NCBI RefSeq assembly: GCF_003952165.1
Contig: NZ_RXFT01000021.1
Coordinates: 1 to 64,000 of the forward strand
Source: Variovorax guangxiensis
Lineage (GTDB): Bacteria > Pseudomonadota > Gammaproteobacteria > Burkholderiales > Burkholderiaceae_C
DNA: 64,000 nt
Reading direction: 5' to 3'
The position numbers were made by a program, and so were the translations under genes. Below are positions 9,200 through 17,719 of this stretch, one piece after another (position 1 is the stretch's first letter; the number at the start of each line of letters is the position of its first letter). A model generated the notes under the pieces. The model was not told the DNA's origin, ran no database searches, and saw only the letters and a list, made by a program, of their open reading frames with translations.

Positions 9200-9214
9200 A
9201 TCCGTTTATCCGAT
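9200..9214. promoter_or_regulatory. Candidate LysR-type regulator box (ATC-N9-GAT)
   Basis: The sequence ATC, nine bases, GAT lies in the divergent gap between the LysR gene (start 9190) and the tautomerase gene (start 9303). The flanks ATCCG and CCGAT form an imperfect dyad. A second small dyad, GATG-N5-CATC, overlaps it at 9212-9224. This is the classic position and form of an LTTR recognition site. Binding has not been shown. Confidence 0.5.
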
Positions 9215-9302
9215 GGAACGCATCATATATTCCCGCTTTTTCGATGACCAGCAGGCTCCCACAATCACCCCATCGACAACCCATTCATCCAAGGAGCCAG
9301 CC

Positions 9303-9701
9303 ATGCCCCACATCGTCGTCCACCTCTCCGGCCAACCCGATGCCGACCTCACCCGCAAGACCGTCGACGCCGTCGCCGAGCTCACGCAGAGCGTGCTCGG
9401 CAAGCAGCTGCCGGTCATCGCCGTCACCGTGCAGTACATCGCCGCCGACGCCTGGTTCATCGGCGGGCAGTCGCTCGCCTCGCTGGGCAAGTCGGCCTTC
9501 CACCTCGACATCAGCATCACCGACGAGACCAACACCAAGGCCGAGAAGGCGCGCTACCTGCGCGAGGTGCATGCGGCCATGGCGAAGATCAGGCCGGACC
9601 TGCACGAGGTGTCGTATATCCATGTGATCGACGCGCGCGGCGCAGCCTACGGCTATGGCGGCAAGACGCAGGAGTACCGGCACCAGCAGGCCGGGGTATA
9701 G
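9303..9701 (+). CDS. Tautomerase family protein
   Basis: A 132-residue protein of the 4-oxalocrotonate tautomerase/MIF superfamily. Proline follows the initiator methionine (MPHIVVHL) and would become the catalytic N-terminal proline after Met removal. The two half-repeats seen in longer tautomerases are recognisable (LPVIAVTVQYIAADAWFIGG and SYIHVIDARG). CAAGGAG lies 10 nt before the ATG at 9303. It is probably regulated by the divergent LysR gene. The substrate is unknown; aromatic ring-cleavage products are one option. A structured repeat starts 4 nt after its stop codon. Confidence 0.87.
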   Translation: MPHIVVHLSGQPDADLTRKTVDAVAELTQSVLGKQLPVIAVTVQYIAADAWFIGGQSLASLGKSAFHLDISITDETNTKAEKARYLREVHAAMAKIRPDLHEVSYIHVIDARGAAYGYGGKTQEYRHQQAGV

Positions 9702-9704
9702 GTT

Positions 9705-9795
9705 CACCCCCAGGCTGCGCGCACTTCGTGTCGCTGCGCCAACCCCCTTCCGGGGGCAACACCTGCGGCCCGGCAAAGCCGGTTCCGCGGTGTTC
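9705..9795 (+). repeat. ~90-bp structured intergenic repeat, copy B
   Basis: Second copy of the element, directly behind the tautomerase stop codon and in the same orientation. It keeps the CCCCC-TTCC-GGGGG stem and the terminal stem, but the inner pairs read GCGG:CCGC where copies A and C have GTGG:CCAC. That is a compensated change that preserves pairing. No T-run follows. Confidence 0.8.
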
Positions 9796-9894
9796 CTGGC
9801 CTTGGCAGTTGCAATCCGGCGTTGCGCGCCGGGCAATGGCACGGCAGAAAAACTATGCGACGCTGAAGCATTCCTGCCGTGGCACCATGCCGCC

Positions 9895-11265
9895 ATGCCT
9901 TCCGCAAATCCCCTCGCCGACAGCCTCGGCAACCCGCTCACCCTCGACGATGCCGCAAGCCTGCCGCTGGTCGACGACTTCGTCATGGGCTTCATCTCCA
10001 GCGAGGCGCGCGCGGTCAACCTGCTAGCTGCCGCCGGCAACGACGCGAGCCCCGTCGTCCAGGCCTACTGCGCCACGCTGCACCTGTTCGCCGAATCGCG
10101 GGAAGCCGTGGCCAATGCACGGCCGTTCCTCGCGAAGGCTCGCGCCGGCGCCTCGCGCGCCACGCCGCGCGAGCAGCGCTACATCGCGGCCATCGAGGCC
10201 TGGGCCGAGGGCGACATCGCCCGCGCCATCGCGCTGCACGCCGAACAGGCGCGCGAGCATCCGCGCGACCTGGTGTCGGTCAAGCTCGGCCAGTACCACT
10301 GCTTCAACACCGGCGACTGCCCCGGCATGCTGAAGCTCGCGCTGGCAGTGCTGCCGCACGCGGCAGACGTGCCCTACGTGCACGGCATGGCGGCCTTCGG
10401 CTATGAGCAATGCCATCTGATGCGCGAAGCCGAGGCAAGCGCGCGCTGCGCCATCGCGATGTGCCGCAAGGAGCCTTGGGCGCACCATGCGCTGGCGCAC
10501 GTGATGCTCACCGAGGGCCGGCTCGCCGAGGGGCTGGCGTTCATGGAGAGCGTGAGCGACACCTGGATCGGCCTCAACTCGTTCATGGTCACGCACAACT
10601 GGTGGCACATGGCGCTGTTCCTCATCGACCTCGGGCGCGATGCCGAGGCGCTCGCGGTGTACGACGAGCACGCCTGGGGCATGGTGAAGGACTACTCGCA
10701 GGACCAGATCGGTGCGGTCTCGCTGCTCGCGCGGCTTGAGCTTGCCGGCATCGACGTGGGCAGGCGCTGGGACGACGTGGCCGACCACCTGCGGCAGCGG
10801 CAGGCCGACCACGTGCTGCCCTTTCTCGACCTGCAGTACCTCTACGGCCTGGCGCGCGCCGGCCGCCCCGAGGCGGGGGTTCTGCTGCGCAACATCTTGG
10901 CCTTCGCACCGGATGCGCCGGCGTCGACGCGCGCGGCATGGCAGCGCGTCTGCGTCCCCGCAGCGCACGGGCTGGTGGCCTACGCGCAGGGCAATCTTCC
11001 GGCAGCCATCGAAGGCCTGGGCACGGCGCTGCCGCGCATGATCGAGATCGGCGGCAGCCACGCGCAGCGCGACCTGTTCGAGCAGGTGTATCTCGATGCG
11101 CTGGTGCGCAGCGGCACGGCGTCTTCGCTGGGGGTTGCCCAGGGCATCCTGCAGCAGCAGCTCAACGGCCAGCCCGAGTCGCTGCGCCTGCGCAGGCAGG
11201 CGGCCGCGGTGTATGCCCGGCTCGGCCTCGGGCAGTTGACCGGTGGAACCGCGGCGCACGCCTGA
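9895..11265 (+). CDS. Tetratricopeptide repeat protein 38 (TTC38)-like protein
   Basis: A 456-residue alpha-helical repeat protein. Its blocks match the eukaryotic TTC38 family in order: REQRYIAAIEAWAEGD (about 94-109), the HNWWHMALFLIDLGRDAEALAVYD block (about 225-250) and IGGSHAQRDLFEQVYLDAL (about 383-401). Helical hairpins with small residues at TPR positions run throughout. There are no membrane helices or signal peptide, so it is probably cytosolic. ATG 9895 is the first methionine in frame. The family's biochemical role is not established; TPR proteins usually mediate protein contacts. It is flanked upstream by the repeat element and downstream by the D-aminoacylase-like gene. Confidence 0.85.
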   Translation: MPSANPLADSLGNPLTLDDAASLPLVDDFVMGFISSEARAVNLLAAAGNDASPVVQAYCATLHLFAESREAVANARPFLAKARAGASRATPREQRYIAAIEAWAEGDIARAIALHAEQAREHPRDLVSVKLGQYHCFNTGDCPGMLKLALAVLPHAADVPYVHGMAAFGYEQCHLMREAEASARCAIAMCRKEPWAHHALAHVMLTEGRLAEGLAFMESVSDTWIGLNSFMVTHNWWHMALFLIDLGRDAEALAVYDEHAWGMVKDYSQDQIGAVSLLARLELAGIDVGRRWDDVADHLRQRQADHVLPFLDLQYLYGLARAGRPEAGVLLRNILAFAPDAPASTRAAWQRVCVPAAHGLVAYAQGNLPAAIEGLGTALPRMIEIGGSHAQRDLFEQVYLDALVRSGTASSLGVAQGILQQQLNGQPESLRLRRQAAAVYARLGLGQLTGGTAAHA

Positions 11266-11301
11266 GCAGGTCCGGCCCGAGCGTTGAGGCAGACCAAAAC
11301 T

Positions 11302-11327
11302 CCATGCCTTCAGGTCATGGGGCATGG
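11302..11327. other. Inverted repeat upstream of the D-aminoacylase-like gene
   Basis: CCATGCC (11302-11308) and GGCATGG (11321-11327) form a perfect 7-bp dyad with a 12-nt spacer. It lies 85 bp before the start at 11412, in the 146-bp gap after the TTC38-like gene. It could be an operator or the 3' hairpin of the upstream gene; no T-run follows. Seen in the sequence, function unknown. Confidence 0.3.
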
Positions 11328-11411
11328 TGCAAAAGGAATTGGCGACAGCATGCGAGCGGCTCCTAGACTGGCCGCTCCCTCAGACACCACGCCCTCGCGG
11401 GCAGGCCTTCC

Positions 11412-13007
11412 ATGCACAAGTCGCTCGTCACGCTGGCCGTTCTCTCGGCACTCGCGCCCTTCTCACCCGCTCTCCATGCCGCCGATGGCACCCCGGTCGC
11501 CCTCGACCTGCTGCTGCGCGGCGGCACCGTGTACACGGGCGACTCCGACACGCCGGTGGTGGGCGACGTCGGCATCGCGGGCGACCGCATCGTGTTCGCG
11601 GGCAAGGCGGCGCCGGCGCAGTTCACGGCAAGGCGCGTCATCGACGCCACGGGCATGGTGGTGGCGCCGGGCTTCATCGACGCCCATACGCACGCGGATG
11701 CCGACCTGCATTCGAACGACCCGAAGAGGCGGCTGAACATCCCGTTCATCACGCAGGGCGTGACCACCGCGGTGATCGGCAACGACGGCTTCGGCGGCTT
11801 CGACATCGCGGCACAGGCGCAGAAGCTGCGCGCCGCGCCGGTGGGCACCAACGTGGCCATGTACGTGGGTTTCGGCCCGGTGCGCATGAGCGAACTGGGC
11901 GAGGCCAACCGGGCGCCCACGCCCGAACAGCTGGAGGCGATGAAGAAGCGCGTGAGCCAGGGCATGTGCGAGGGCGCGCTGGGCCTTTCCACCGGCCTCT
12001 TCTACACGCCGCAGAACTTCTCGAAGACCGGGGAGGTCATCGAGCTCGCGAAAGTGGCGGCACGGCACGGCGGCCTGTACGACAGCCACATCCGCGACGA
12101 GTCCATGTACAACATCGGCCTGAAGGGCTCCATCGACGAGGTGATCCGCATCGGCCACGAGGCGAAGCTGCCGGTGCACGTGGCGCACATCAAGGCGCTG
12201 GGCGTCGACGTGCAGGGCCAGAGCGGCGACATCATCGGGCGCATCGAGAAGGAGCGCGCGGGCGGGCTGGACATCACGGCCGACCACTATCCGTGGACCG
12301 CGTCGAGCACGCGTTTCTCGGCCGCGCTGCTGCCGCCCTGGGCCAACGAGGGCGGCCGTACGGCAACGCTGCAGCGCTTCGACGATGCCTCGCAGCAGGA
12401 GCGCCTGCGCAAGGACATGCGCGAGAACCTGCGGCTGCGCGGCGGCCCCGAGGCCATCCTGTTCTCGGCCGGCAGCACGAAGTACGTGGGCAAGACGCTG
12501 GCCGACGTGGCCAAGGCATCGAACGCCGATCCGGTGGACGCCGCCATCGCGGTGCTGCGCGACGGCGACCTGATGATCGCCTCCTTCAACCAGAGCGACG
12601 ACGACGTGCGCGCCTTCATGAAGCGGCCGTGGGTCATGACCTCGTCGGACTCCTCGCTCGGCCATCCGCGCGCCTACGGCACCTTCGCGCGCAAGTACGA
12701 CCAGTACGTGGTGAAGGAGCACACGATCTCGCTGGCGCAGTTCATCCGCAGCAGCTCCTCGCTCACGGCCGACACGCTGGGGCTGAAGCAGCGCGGCCAT
12801 CTGCGCCCGGGCTACTACGCCGACGTGGTGGTCTTCGACCCGGCACGCTATGCGGCGAAGGCCACCTACACGCAGCCGACGCTGCTGTCGGAGGGCGTAA
12901 GCACGGTGCTGGTGAACGGCCAGTTGGCGGTCGACGGCGGCAAGCCCACGGGTGTGGGCGCGGGCCAGCCGCTGCTGCGCACGCCGAAGGCCGGCAGCTG
13001 CGTCTGA
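11412..13007 (+). CDS. N-acyl-D-amino-acid deacylase-like amidohydrolase, exported
   Basis: A 531-residue amidohydrolase-superfamily enzyme with a signal peptide (cleavage near ALHAAD, residues 21-26). It follows the D-aminoacylase/COG3653 plan: LLLRGGTVYTG start, metal-binding HTHAD near residue 95, then DSHIRDE, VAHIKALG and SSDSSLGHPRAYGTF, and RPGYYADVVVFDP near the C-terminus. Such enzymes hydrolyse N-acyl-D-amino acids or related amides. The motif usually written GNCG, whose cysteine binds zinc in D-aminoacylases, reads GNDG here, so metal binding or substrate may differ. It is followed convergently by a phosphatase gene. Confidence 0.85.
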   Translation: MHKSLVTLAVLSALAPFSPALHAADGTPVALDLLLRGGTVYTGDSDTPVVGDVGIAGDRIVFAGKAAPAQFTARRVIDATGMVVAPGFIDAHTHADADLHSNDPKRRLNIPFITQGVTTAVIGNDGFGGFDIAAQAQKLRAAPVGTNVAMYVGFGPVRMSELGEANRAPTPEQLEAMKKRVSQGMCEGALGLSTGLFYTPQNFSKTGEVIELAKVAARHGGLYDSHIRDESMYNIGLKGSIDEVIRIGHEAKLPVHVAHIKALGVDVQGQSGDIIGRIEKERAGGLDITADHYPWTASSTRFSAALLPPWANEGGRTATLQRFDDASQQERLRKDMRENLRLRGGPEAILFSAGSTKYVGKTLADVAKASNADPVDAAIAVLRDGDLMIASFNQSDDDVRAFMKRPWVMTSSDSSLGHPRAYGTFARKYDQYVVKEHTISLAQFIRSSSSLTADTLGLKQRGHLRPGYYADVVVFDPARYAAKATYTQPTLLSEGVSTVLVNGQLAVDGGKPTGVGAGQPLLRTPKAGSCV

Positions 13008-13017
13008 GCGTGCCCGC

Positions 13018-13716
13018 TCAGTCCTTGTTCTTCAGGTGCCGCGTCTGGTCGTAGGTCGGCTGCGGCGGCAGGTCGGCCAGGTGGCGCGTGTCGGCCCACT
13101 CGACGATCTCGATGTCGTCGGGCCGCTGCGGATCGGCGATGCGGATGCGGTTGAAGCCTGCGTTGGGAATGTCGCTGCGGCGCGGGCCGCTCAGGCTCAG
13201 GCCCCGGGCGGTGCGCCACACCATGTCGAGCACGCCGCCGTGGGTGACGACGATCAGGTGCCGGCCCCGGTGCTCCGAGGCGATGCCGCCCAGCGCCGCG
13301 ATGATGCGCGCATGGAACTCGCGCGCCGTCTCGCCCTCGGGCATGGCGTGGTCTTCACGGAACTCCAGCCACTCTTCCCAGGCACGCGGATGCAGGCTCT
13401 GGATCTCGTCGGAGCGCATGCCCTCGACCACGCCGAAGAACTGCTCGCGCAGCGCCGCCGAGGTGACCACCGGCAGCGACAGCTGCTGCGCCCCGGGCGC
13501 GGCGGTCTGCTGCGCGCGCATGAGGTCGCTGCTGATGATGTGCCGCACCGCCGTCTCGCTGGCCAGCCTCAGTCCGATGCGGCGGGCCTGCTCGTGGCCG
13601 ATGTCGTTGAGCGGAACGTCTGCATGCCCCTGGAAGCGGAGCTCGCGGTTCCAGGCGGTCTCGCCGTGGCGGATCAGGATCAGGTCGGTGGTGGTTTCGG
13701 GCTTGGGCGTTGGCAT
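13018..13716 (-). CDS. Histidine phosphatase (phosphoglycerate mutase-like) family protein
   Basis: A 232-residue cytosolic enzyme of the histidine phosphatase superfamily. The catalytic RHGET motif is near residues 16-20 (LILIRHGETAWN). The acidic region is FFGVVEGMRSDE, and the second histidine is in VVTHGGVLD near residue 160. These enzymes move or remove phosphate through a phosphohistidine. The sequence is closest in style to GpmB/CobC-type proteins, but the substrate cannot be assigned. It converges with the D-aminoacylase-like gene and lies just downstream of the Yip1 gene on the same strand. Confidence 0.88.
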   Translation of the reverse strand: MPTPKPETTTDLILIRHGETAWNRELRFQGHADVPLNDIGHEQARRIGLRLASETAVRHIISSDLMRAQQTAAPGAQQLSLPVVTSAALREQFFGVVEGMRSDEIQSLHPRAWEEWLEFREDHAMPEGETAREFHARIIAALGGIASEHRGRHLIVVTHGGVLDMVWRTARGLSLSGPRRSDIPNAGFNRIRIADPQRPDDIEIVEWADTRHLADLPPQPTYDQTRHLKNKD

Positions 13717-13747
13717 TGCCGCCCATTTTCCACCGTGGGCATGACGC

Positions 13748-14392
13748 TCAGGCCATTGCCCCCATTGCCTGTTGCACGGCAGCCACCACGCCGCCGACCG
13801 CAGGCGCCGCGCCGAGTCGCATCGGCGACGGCGTGAGCAGCGCCAGCACCCACGCGATCACCACGCCGCCGACGATGGCGCACACCACCACCACGGCGGT
13901 GTACGCAACGGCCTTGTCGGGCGGGCATTTCATGAGCACCGGCAGGCCGGTGTAGAGCAGGTAGATGCCGTAGAGCGCCGCCAGCGCCCCCAGCACCGAA
14001 AGCGAAGGCAGCAGGCTGAACACGCCGCCGACGAAGGCCGCAGTGCTCGCATACGCCGACAGCTTGAGCGCGCCGATCTGGCTCCTGGTGCCCTCGAAAG
14101 TGGGCGCCATCGCGTCGATGATCAGCGCGAGCACGAACACCATCACCAGCGACAGCACGTAGCCCACGATCATGTTCGCGAGCCCCGAGACCAGCGGCAC
14201 GCGGAAGCTCACGCCGAACGCGCCCACGCCGATCAGCGACAGCCCGATGAAGCTGGCCAGCGCCGGGATCAGCGCGAGGATCATCACGTAGTTCCTGTAG
14301 AGCGATGCGGCATCGGCCGGCTCGGCGTCGATCTCGGGCCAGGTGGCCTTCGGCTTGAGAAGGATGGCCTGGACGCGGTCCACAAGATTCAT
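13748..14392 (-). CDS. Yip1 family membrane protein
   Basis: A 214-residue inner-membrane protein. A short cytoplasmic start (MNLVDRVQAILLKPKATWPEI, a typical bacterial Yip1 opening) is followed by about five hydrophobic helices between residues 35 and 195. ATG 14392 is chosen over GTG 14410 because AGAGGA lies 8 nt upstream of it. The function in bacteria is unknown. It precedes the histidine phosphatase gene by 31 bp on the same strand and may be co-transcribed with it. Confidence 0.8.
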   Translation of the reverse strand: MNLVDRVQAILLKPKATWPEIDAEPADAASLYRNYVMILALIPALASFIGLSLIGVGAFGVSFRVPLVSGLANMIVGYVLSLVMVFVLALIIDAMAPTFEGTRSQIGALKLSAYASTAAFVGGVFSLLPSLSVLGALAALYGIYLLYTGLPVLMKCPPDKAVAYTAVVVVCAIVGGVVIAWVLALLTPSPMRLGAAPAVGGVVAAVQQAMGAMA

Positions 14393-14518
14393 TGCGGGAT
14401 TCCTCTGCACGGGTTGTCGAGTATGTCGGCGCCGCCGCGCGATGGCTGCTGGCCATGAGGCCTATGCCACGACCTATGCCGCTGCGTCCTCTGCCGCAAT
14501 CGCGCAGAATCCGTGGCC

Positions 14519-15226
14519 ATGCCCAATCTGATCCTGCTGCCCGGCCTCGCCTGCGACGAGCGCATCTGGCAAGCCCAGCTGCCCGCCCTTCCCCCCGCCT
14601 TCGGCGCCCGCGTGAGCGACGTCCAGCGGCACAACGACACCATCGAGGGCATGGCCGCAGCCGTGCTGCGCGACAACGAGGGCCCGCTGGTGCTGTGCGG
14701 CGCCTCGATGGGCGGCATGGTCGCCATGGAGGCTGCCCGCCAGGCGCCCGAACGCATCGCGGGGCTCGCGCTGCTCGGCACCAGCGCACGGCCCGAGACG
14801 CCGGAGATGTTCACGCTGCGCGAAGGCGCCATCGAGTACTTCGAGCGCGGCGAGCTGCGCGACGTGATCGAACCGAACGTCTACTTCGCCTTCCACCCCG
14901 TGCAGGCCGCCGACGAGGCGCTGGTGCAGCGCTACCTCGACATCGTGCTGGGCGCGGGCGCGCAGCAGCTCATCAGCCAGAACCGCGCGGTGATGCGCCG
15001 GCCCGACGCGCGCCTGCACCTCGCGTCGGTGCGCGCGCCCGTGCTGCTGATGTGCGGCAACGAGGACAAGCTCGCGCCCCCCGAGTGCACCACCGAGATG
15101 GCGGCACTGCTGCCGCAGGCCGAGGTGGTGTGGGTGCCCGACTGCGGCCACATGCTGACGATGGAGAAGCCCGACCTCGTCAACGCCGCGCTCAACCGCT
15201 GGCTGGCGAAGAACTTTCCCGCCTGA
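14519..15226 (+). CDS. Alpha/beta-fold hydrolase
   Basis: A 235-residue cytosolic alpha/beta hydrolase. It has LLPGLACDERIW at the oxyanion-hole strand, the nucleophile elbow GASMGG (serine near residue 64), an acid in LMCGNEDKLAPP and the histidine in DCGHMLTMEKP near residue 219. ATG 14519 is used; an in-frame GTG at 14513 is possible and no strong ribosome site helps to decide. The fold is clear but the substrate is not. It converges with the pcp gene 20 bp away. Confidence 0.87.
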   Translation: MPNLILLPGLACDERIWQAQLPALPPAFGARVSDVQRHNDTIEGMAAAVLRDNEGPLVLCGASMGGMVAMEAARQAPERIAGLALLGTSARPETPEMFTLREGAIEYFERGELRDVIEPNVYFAFHPVQAADEALVQRYLDIVLGAGAQQLISQNRAVMRRPDARLHLASVRAPVLLMCGNEDKLAPPECTTEMAALLPQAEVVWVPDCGHMLTMEKPDLVNAALNRWLAKNFPA

Positions 15227-15246
15227 GCCTGGACTCCCGCGGCCGC

Positions 15247-15909
15247 TCAGTGCAGCTGGCCGCCTGTCTCGGCGATGTCGTGCTCCACGGCCAGCGATGT
15301 GCTCACCGCGATGCGCAGCGCCTTGACCATGGTTTCCAGCGACATGCTCGGCGCCCCCGGAAAGCGCGCCGCCTGCTCAGGCAGGTAGGGAATGTGGATG
15401 AAGCCGCCGCGCAGCCCCGGCACCGGATGCGTCGCGATGCGGTGCATCAGCCCGTAGAAGATGTGGTTGCACACGAAGGTGCCCGCGCTGTTCGACACCG
15501 AGGCCGGCACGCCGGCCGCGCGCAGTTCGCGCACCATGGCCTTGATCGGCAGCGTCGAGAAGTACGCGGCGGGCCCGCCCGGCACCACCGGCACGTCGAT
15601 GGGCTCCTGCCCCTTGTTGTCGGCCGTGCGCGCGTCGTCGATGTTGATGGCGATGCGCTCCGGCGTGAACTCCGTGCGGCCGCCGGCCTGGCCGATGCAC
15701 AGCACCAGTTGGGGCTGCAGCTCGTCCATGGCCGCCAGCAAGGCATCGATGGCATCGCCGAAGACGCAGGGCACCAGTCGCGCGTGGACCGTCGCTCGGC
15801 CCACCTTCCAGCCATCGAGCGCGCGCACGGCGTCCCACGAGGGGTTGAGCACCTCCTGCTCGAAGGGCTCGAAGCCGGTGAGCAGGACCTTGATGGGCTT
15901 GGCTGCCAC
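15247..15909 (-). CDS. pcp: Pyrrolidone-carboxylate (pyroglutamyl) peptidase
   Basis: A 220-residue cytosolic cysteine peptidase that removes N-terminal pyroglutamate from peptides (family C15). It shows KVLLTGFEPFEQEVLNPSW at the start, GRTEFTPERIAIN with the catalytic glutamate, the cysteine in SNSAGTFVCN and the histidine in GFIHIPYLP. The length matches the family (about 215). The start is GTG 15909, preceded by AAGG six bases upstream. It is the last gene of a four-gene minus-strand operon with pxpB, pxpC and pxpA. Pcp therefore releases 5-oxoproline that the Pxp enzyme can open to glutamate. Confidence 0.93.
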   Translation of the reverse strand: MAAKPIKVLLTGFEPFEQEVLNPSWDAVRALDGWKVGRATVHARLVPCVFGDAIDALLAAMDELQPQLVLCIGQAGGRTEFTPERIAINIDDARTADNKGQEPIDVPVVPGGPAAYFSTLPIKAMVRELRAAGVPASVSNSAGTFVCNHIFYGLMHRIATHPVPGLRGGFIHIPYLPEQAARFPGAPSMSLETMVKALRIAVSTSLAVEHDIAETGGQLH

Positions 15910-15941
15910 GGTCTGCCTTGCTCGTTCAGGCGTTCCGGCGG

Positions 15942-16682
15942 TCAGGCCATCGCCCGGACGGCGATGCCCTCGGCCTCCAGCCGCTCGCGGATGCGGCGCG
16001 CAAAGGCCAGCGCATGGGCGCCGTCGCCATGCAGGCAGACGGTCTGCGCGTTGACCGGCACGACGCTGCCGTCGATGGCGGTCACGCGGCGGTCGCGCAC
16101 CAGCGAGAGGGTCTGCGCGAGGGACTGCTCCTCGCTCTCGATCAGCGCGCCGGGCTGGCTGCGCGGCACGAGGCTGCCGTCGGGCATGTAGCCGCGGTCG
16201 GCGAACACTTCCTCCACGGGCTCGAGGCCGGCGCGGCGGGCCGCATCGATCATGTTGCTGCCCGCCAGGCCGAAGAACCTGAGCGAGGGATCGAAGCGGC
16301 GCACGGCCTCGCACAGCGCCTCGGCGAGCTCGGGCTCCTTCACGGCCTGGTTGTAGAGCTGGCCGTGGGCCTTCACGTGCGAGAGCTTGCCGCCCTCGGC
16401 CTTCACGATGGCCGCCAGCGCGCCCACCTGGTAGAGCACATTGGCCACGATCTCCTCGGGCGGCAGGTGCATGGTGCTGCGGCCGAAGTTCTCGCGGTCG
16501 GGAAAGCTGGGATGCGCGCCGATGGCCACGCCGTTGCGCATGGCCCAGCGCACACACTGCTGCATGGTCTTCGCGTCGCCGGCGTGCCAGCCGCAGGCGA
16601 TGTTGGCGGAACTCACCAGCGCGAGCAGCGCTTCGTCGTTGCCGGCGCCTTCGCCGAGGTCGGCGTTGAGGTCGATCTGCAT
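15942..16682 (-). CDS. pxpA: 5-oxoprolinase subunit A (LamB/YcsF family)
   Basis: A 246-residue cytosolic subunit of the ATP-dependent 5-oxoprolinase PxpABC, which converts 5-oxo-L-proline to L-glutamate. Family blocks are IDLNADLGEGAGND, SANIACGWHAGD, GAHPSFPDRENFGR, VKAHGQLYN and ADRGYMPDGSLVPR. AAGGAAG precedes ATG 16682 at good spacing. It lies 38 bp after pxpC and 32 bp before pcp on the same strand, so it is inside the operon. Length and motifs are complete. Confidence 0.95.
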   Translation of the reverse strand: MQIDLNADLGEGAGNDEALLALVSSANIACGWHAGDAKTMQQCVRWAMRNGVAIGAHPSFPDRENFGRSTMHLPPEEIVANVLYQVGALAAIVKAEGGKLSHVKAHGQLYNQAVKEPELAEALCEAVRRFDPSLRFFGLAGSNMIDAARRAGLEPVEEVFADRGYMPDGSLVPRSQPGALIESEEQSLAQTLSLVRDRRVTAIDGSVVPVNAQTVCLHGDGAHALAFARRIRERLEAEGIAVRAMA

Positions 16683-16720
16683 GGTGGGGCTTCCTTTCTT
16701 TCGCTCGGTTTCCGGCCAGT

Positions 16721-17719
16721 CTATGCCGCGACCGGCCAGCCCGCAGCGGCAAGCCCTTGCGCCACCTGCGAGAGGTAGCGCTGCTGGCCGGCCCATGCGG
16801 CCAGCGCCTGCGGCTGGTCGACCTGCACGAGGCGCAGCCTGCCGTTGAGCGGCGCCTGCGCGAGTTTCCAGAGGTCGGCGCGGATGACCACGCCGATGCG
16901 CGGATAGCCGCCGGTGGTCTGCGCGTCGCCCATCAGGATGATCGGCTGGCCCGAGGGCGGCACCTGGATCGTGCCGGGGATCACGCCCGAGGAGAGCATG
17001 TCGCCGCTGCGCTTGCGCCTGAGCTCGGCGCCTTCGAGGCGGCTGCCCATGCGGTTGCTCTGCGGCGTGATGCGCCAGCGCTCGCCCCAGAGTTGCTCGC
17101 GCGCGGCCAGCGTGAACAGTTCGAACTCGGGGCCTGGCAGCACGCGCAGCGCGATGGCGCCGTCGTCCTCGGCCGGGCCCCAGTCAGGACCGCGGATGCC
17201 GAAGGGCCGGCGTTCGCGCTGCGCGGCATCGAGCATCGAAACACCCGTCGGCAAGCGGTCTCCCTTGCGCAGCGCACGGCCTTGAAGCCCGCCGAAGCCG
17301 GCCTTGAGATCGGTACTGCGCGAACCGAGGACCGGCGGCACGTCGATGCCGCCCGCCACCGCCAGCCAGCTGCGCACGCCGGGCTTTCTGGCGCCAGATG
17401 CATTGGCTCCCGCGAGCCGCAGCGTCTGGCCGGCAGCGACCGGCACGCTCCAGCAGGGCCACAGCGGCACGCCATCGAGGCTGGCGCCGAAGTCGTCGCC
17501 CGCGAGCGCGATGCGCGTGTCGGCCTCGAACTGCAGCTCGCAGCCGCCCATGGTGAGCTCCAGCCCCGCCGCGCGATCGGCATTGCCCACCAGCCGGTTG
17601 GCCAGCGTGAGCGCGAGCACGTCGAGCGCGCCGCCCGGGCAGATGCCGAGCTGGCGATGGCCATGGCGGCCCAGGTCCTGCACCGAGGCGAGCACGCCGG
17701 GCTTGCGCACGACGATCAT
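16721..17719 (-). CDS. pxpC: 5-oxoprolinase subunit C (biotin-dependent carboxyltransferase domain family)
   Basis: A 332-residue subunit of 5-oxoprolinase, formerly annotated as an allophanate hydrolase subunit 2 or urea amidolyase-like protein. It begins MIVVRKPGVLASVQDLGRHG and keeps the blocks GICPGGALD, NRLVGN, WLAVAGGID and the C-terminal GMGSRLEG-like stretch NRMGSRLEG followed by IQVPPSGQPIILM. It overlaps pxpB by 4 nt (ATGA), showing translational coupling. With PxpA and PxpB it forms the ATP-dependent ring-opening enzyme. Confidence 0.94.
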   Translation of the reverse strand: MIVVRKPGVLASVQDLGRHGHRQLGICPGGALDVLALTLANRLVGNADRAAGLELTMGGCELQFEADTRIALAGDDFGASLDGVPLWPCWSVPVAAGQTLRLAGANASGARKPGVRSWLAVAGGIDVPPVLGSRSTDLKAGFGGLQGRALRKGDRLPTGVSMLDAAQRERRPFGIRGPDWGPAEDDGAIALRVLPGPEFELFTLAAREQLWGERWRITPQSNRMGSRLEGAELRRKRSGDMLSSGVIPGTIQVPPSGQPIILMGDAQTTGGYPRIGVVIRADLWKLAQAPLNGRLRLVQVDQPQALAAWAGQQRYLSQVAQGLAAAGWPVAA

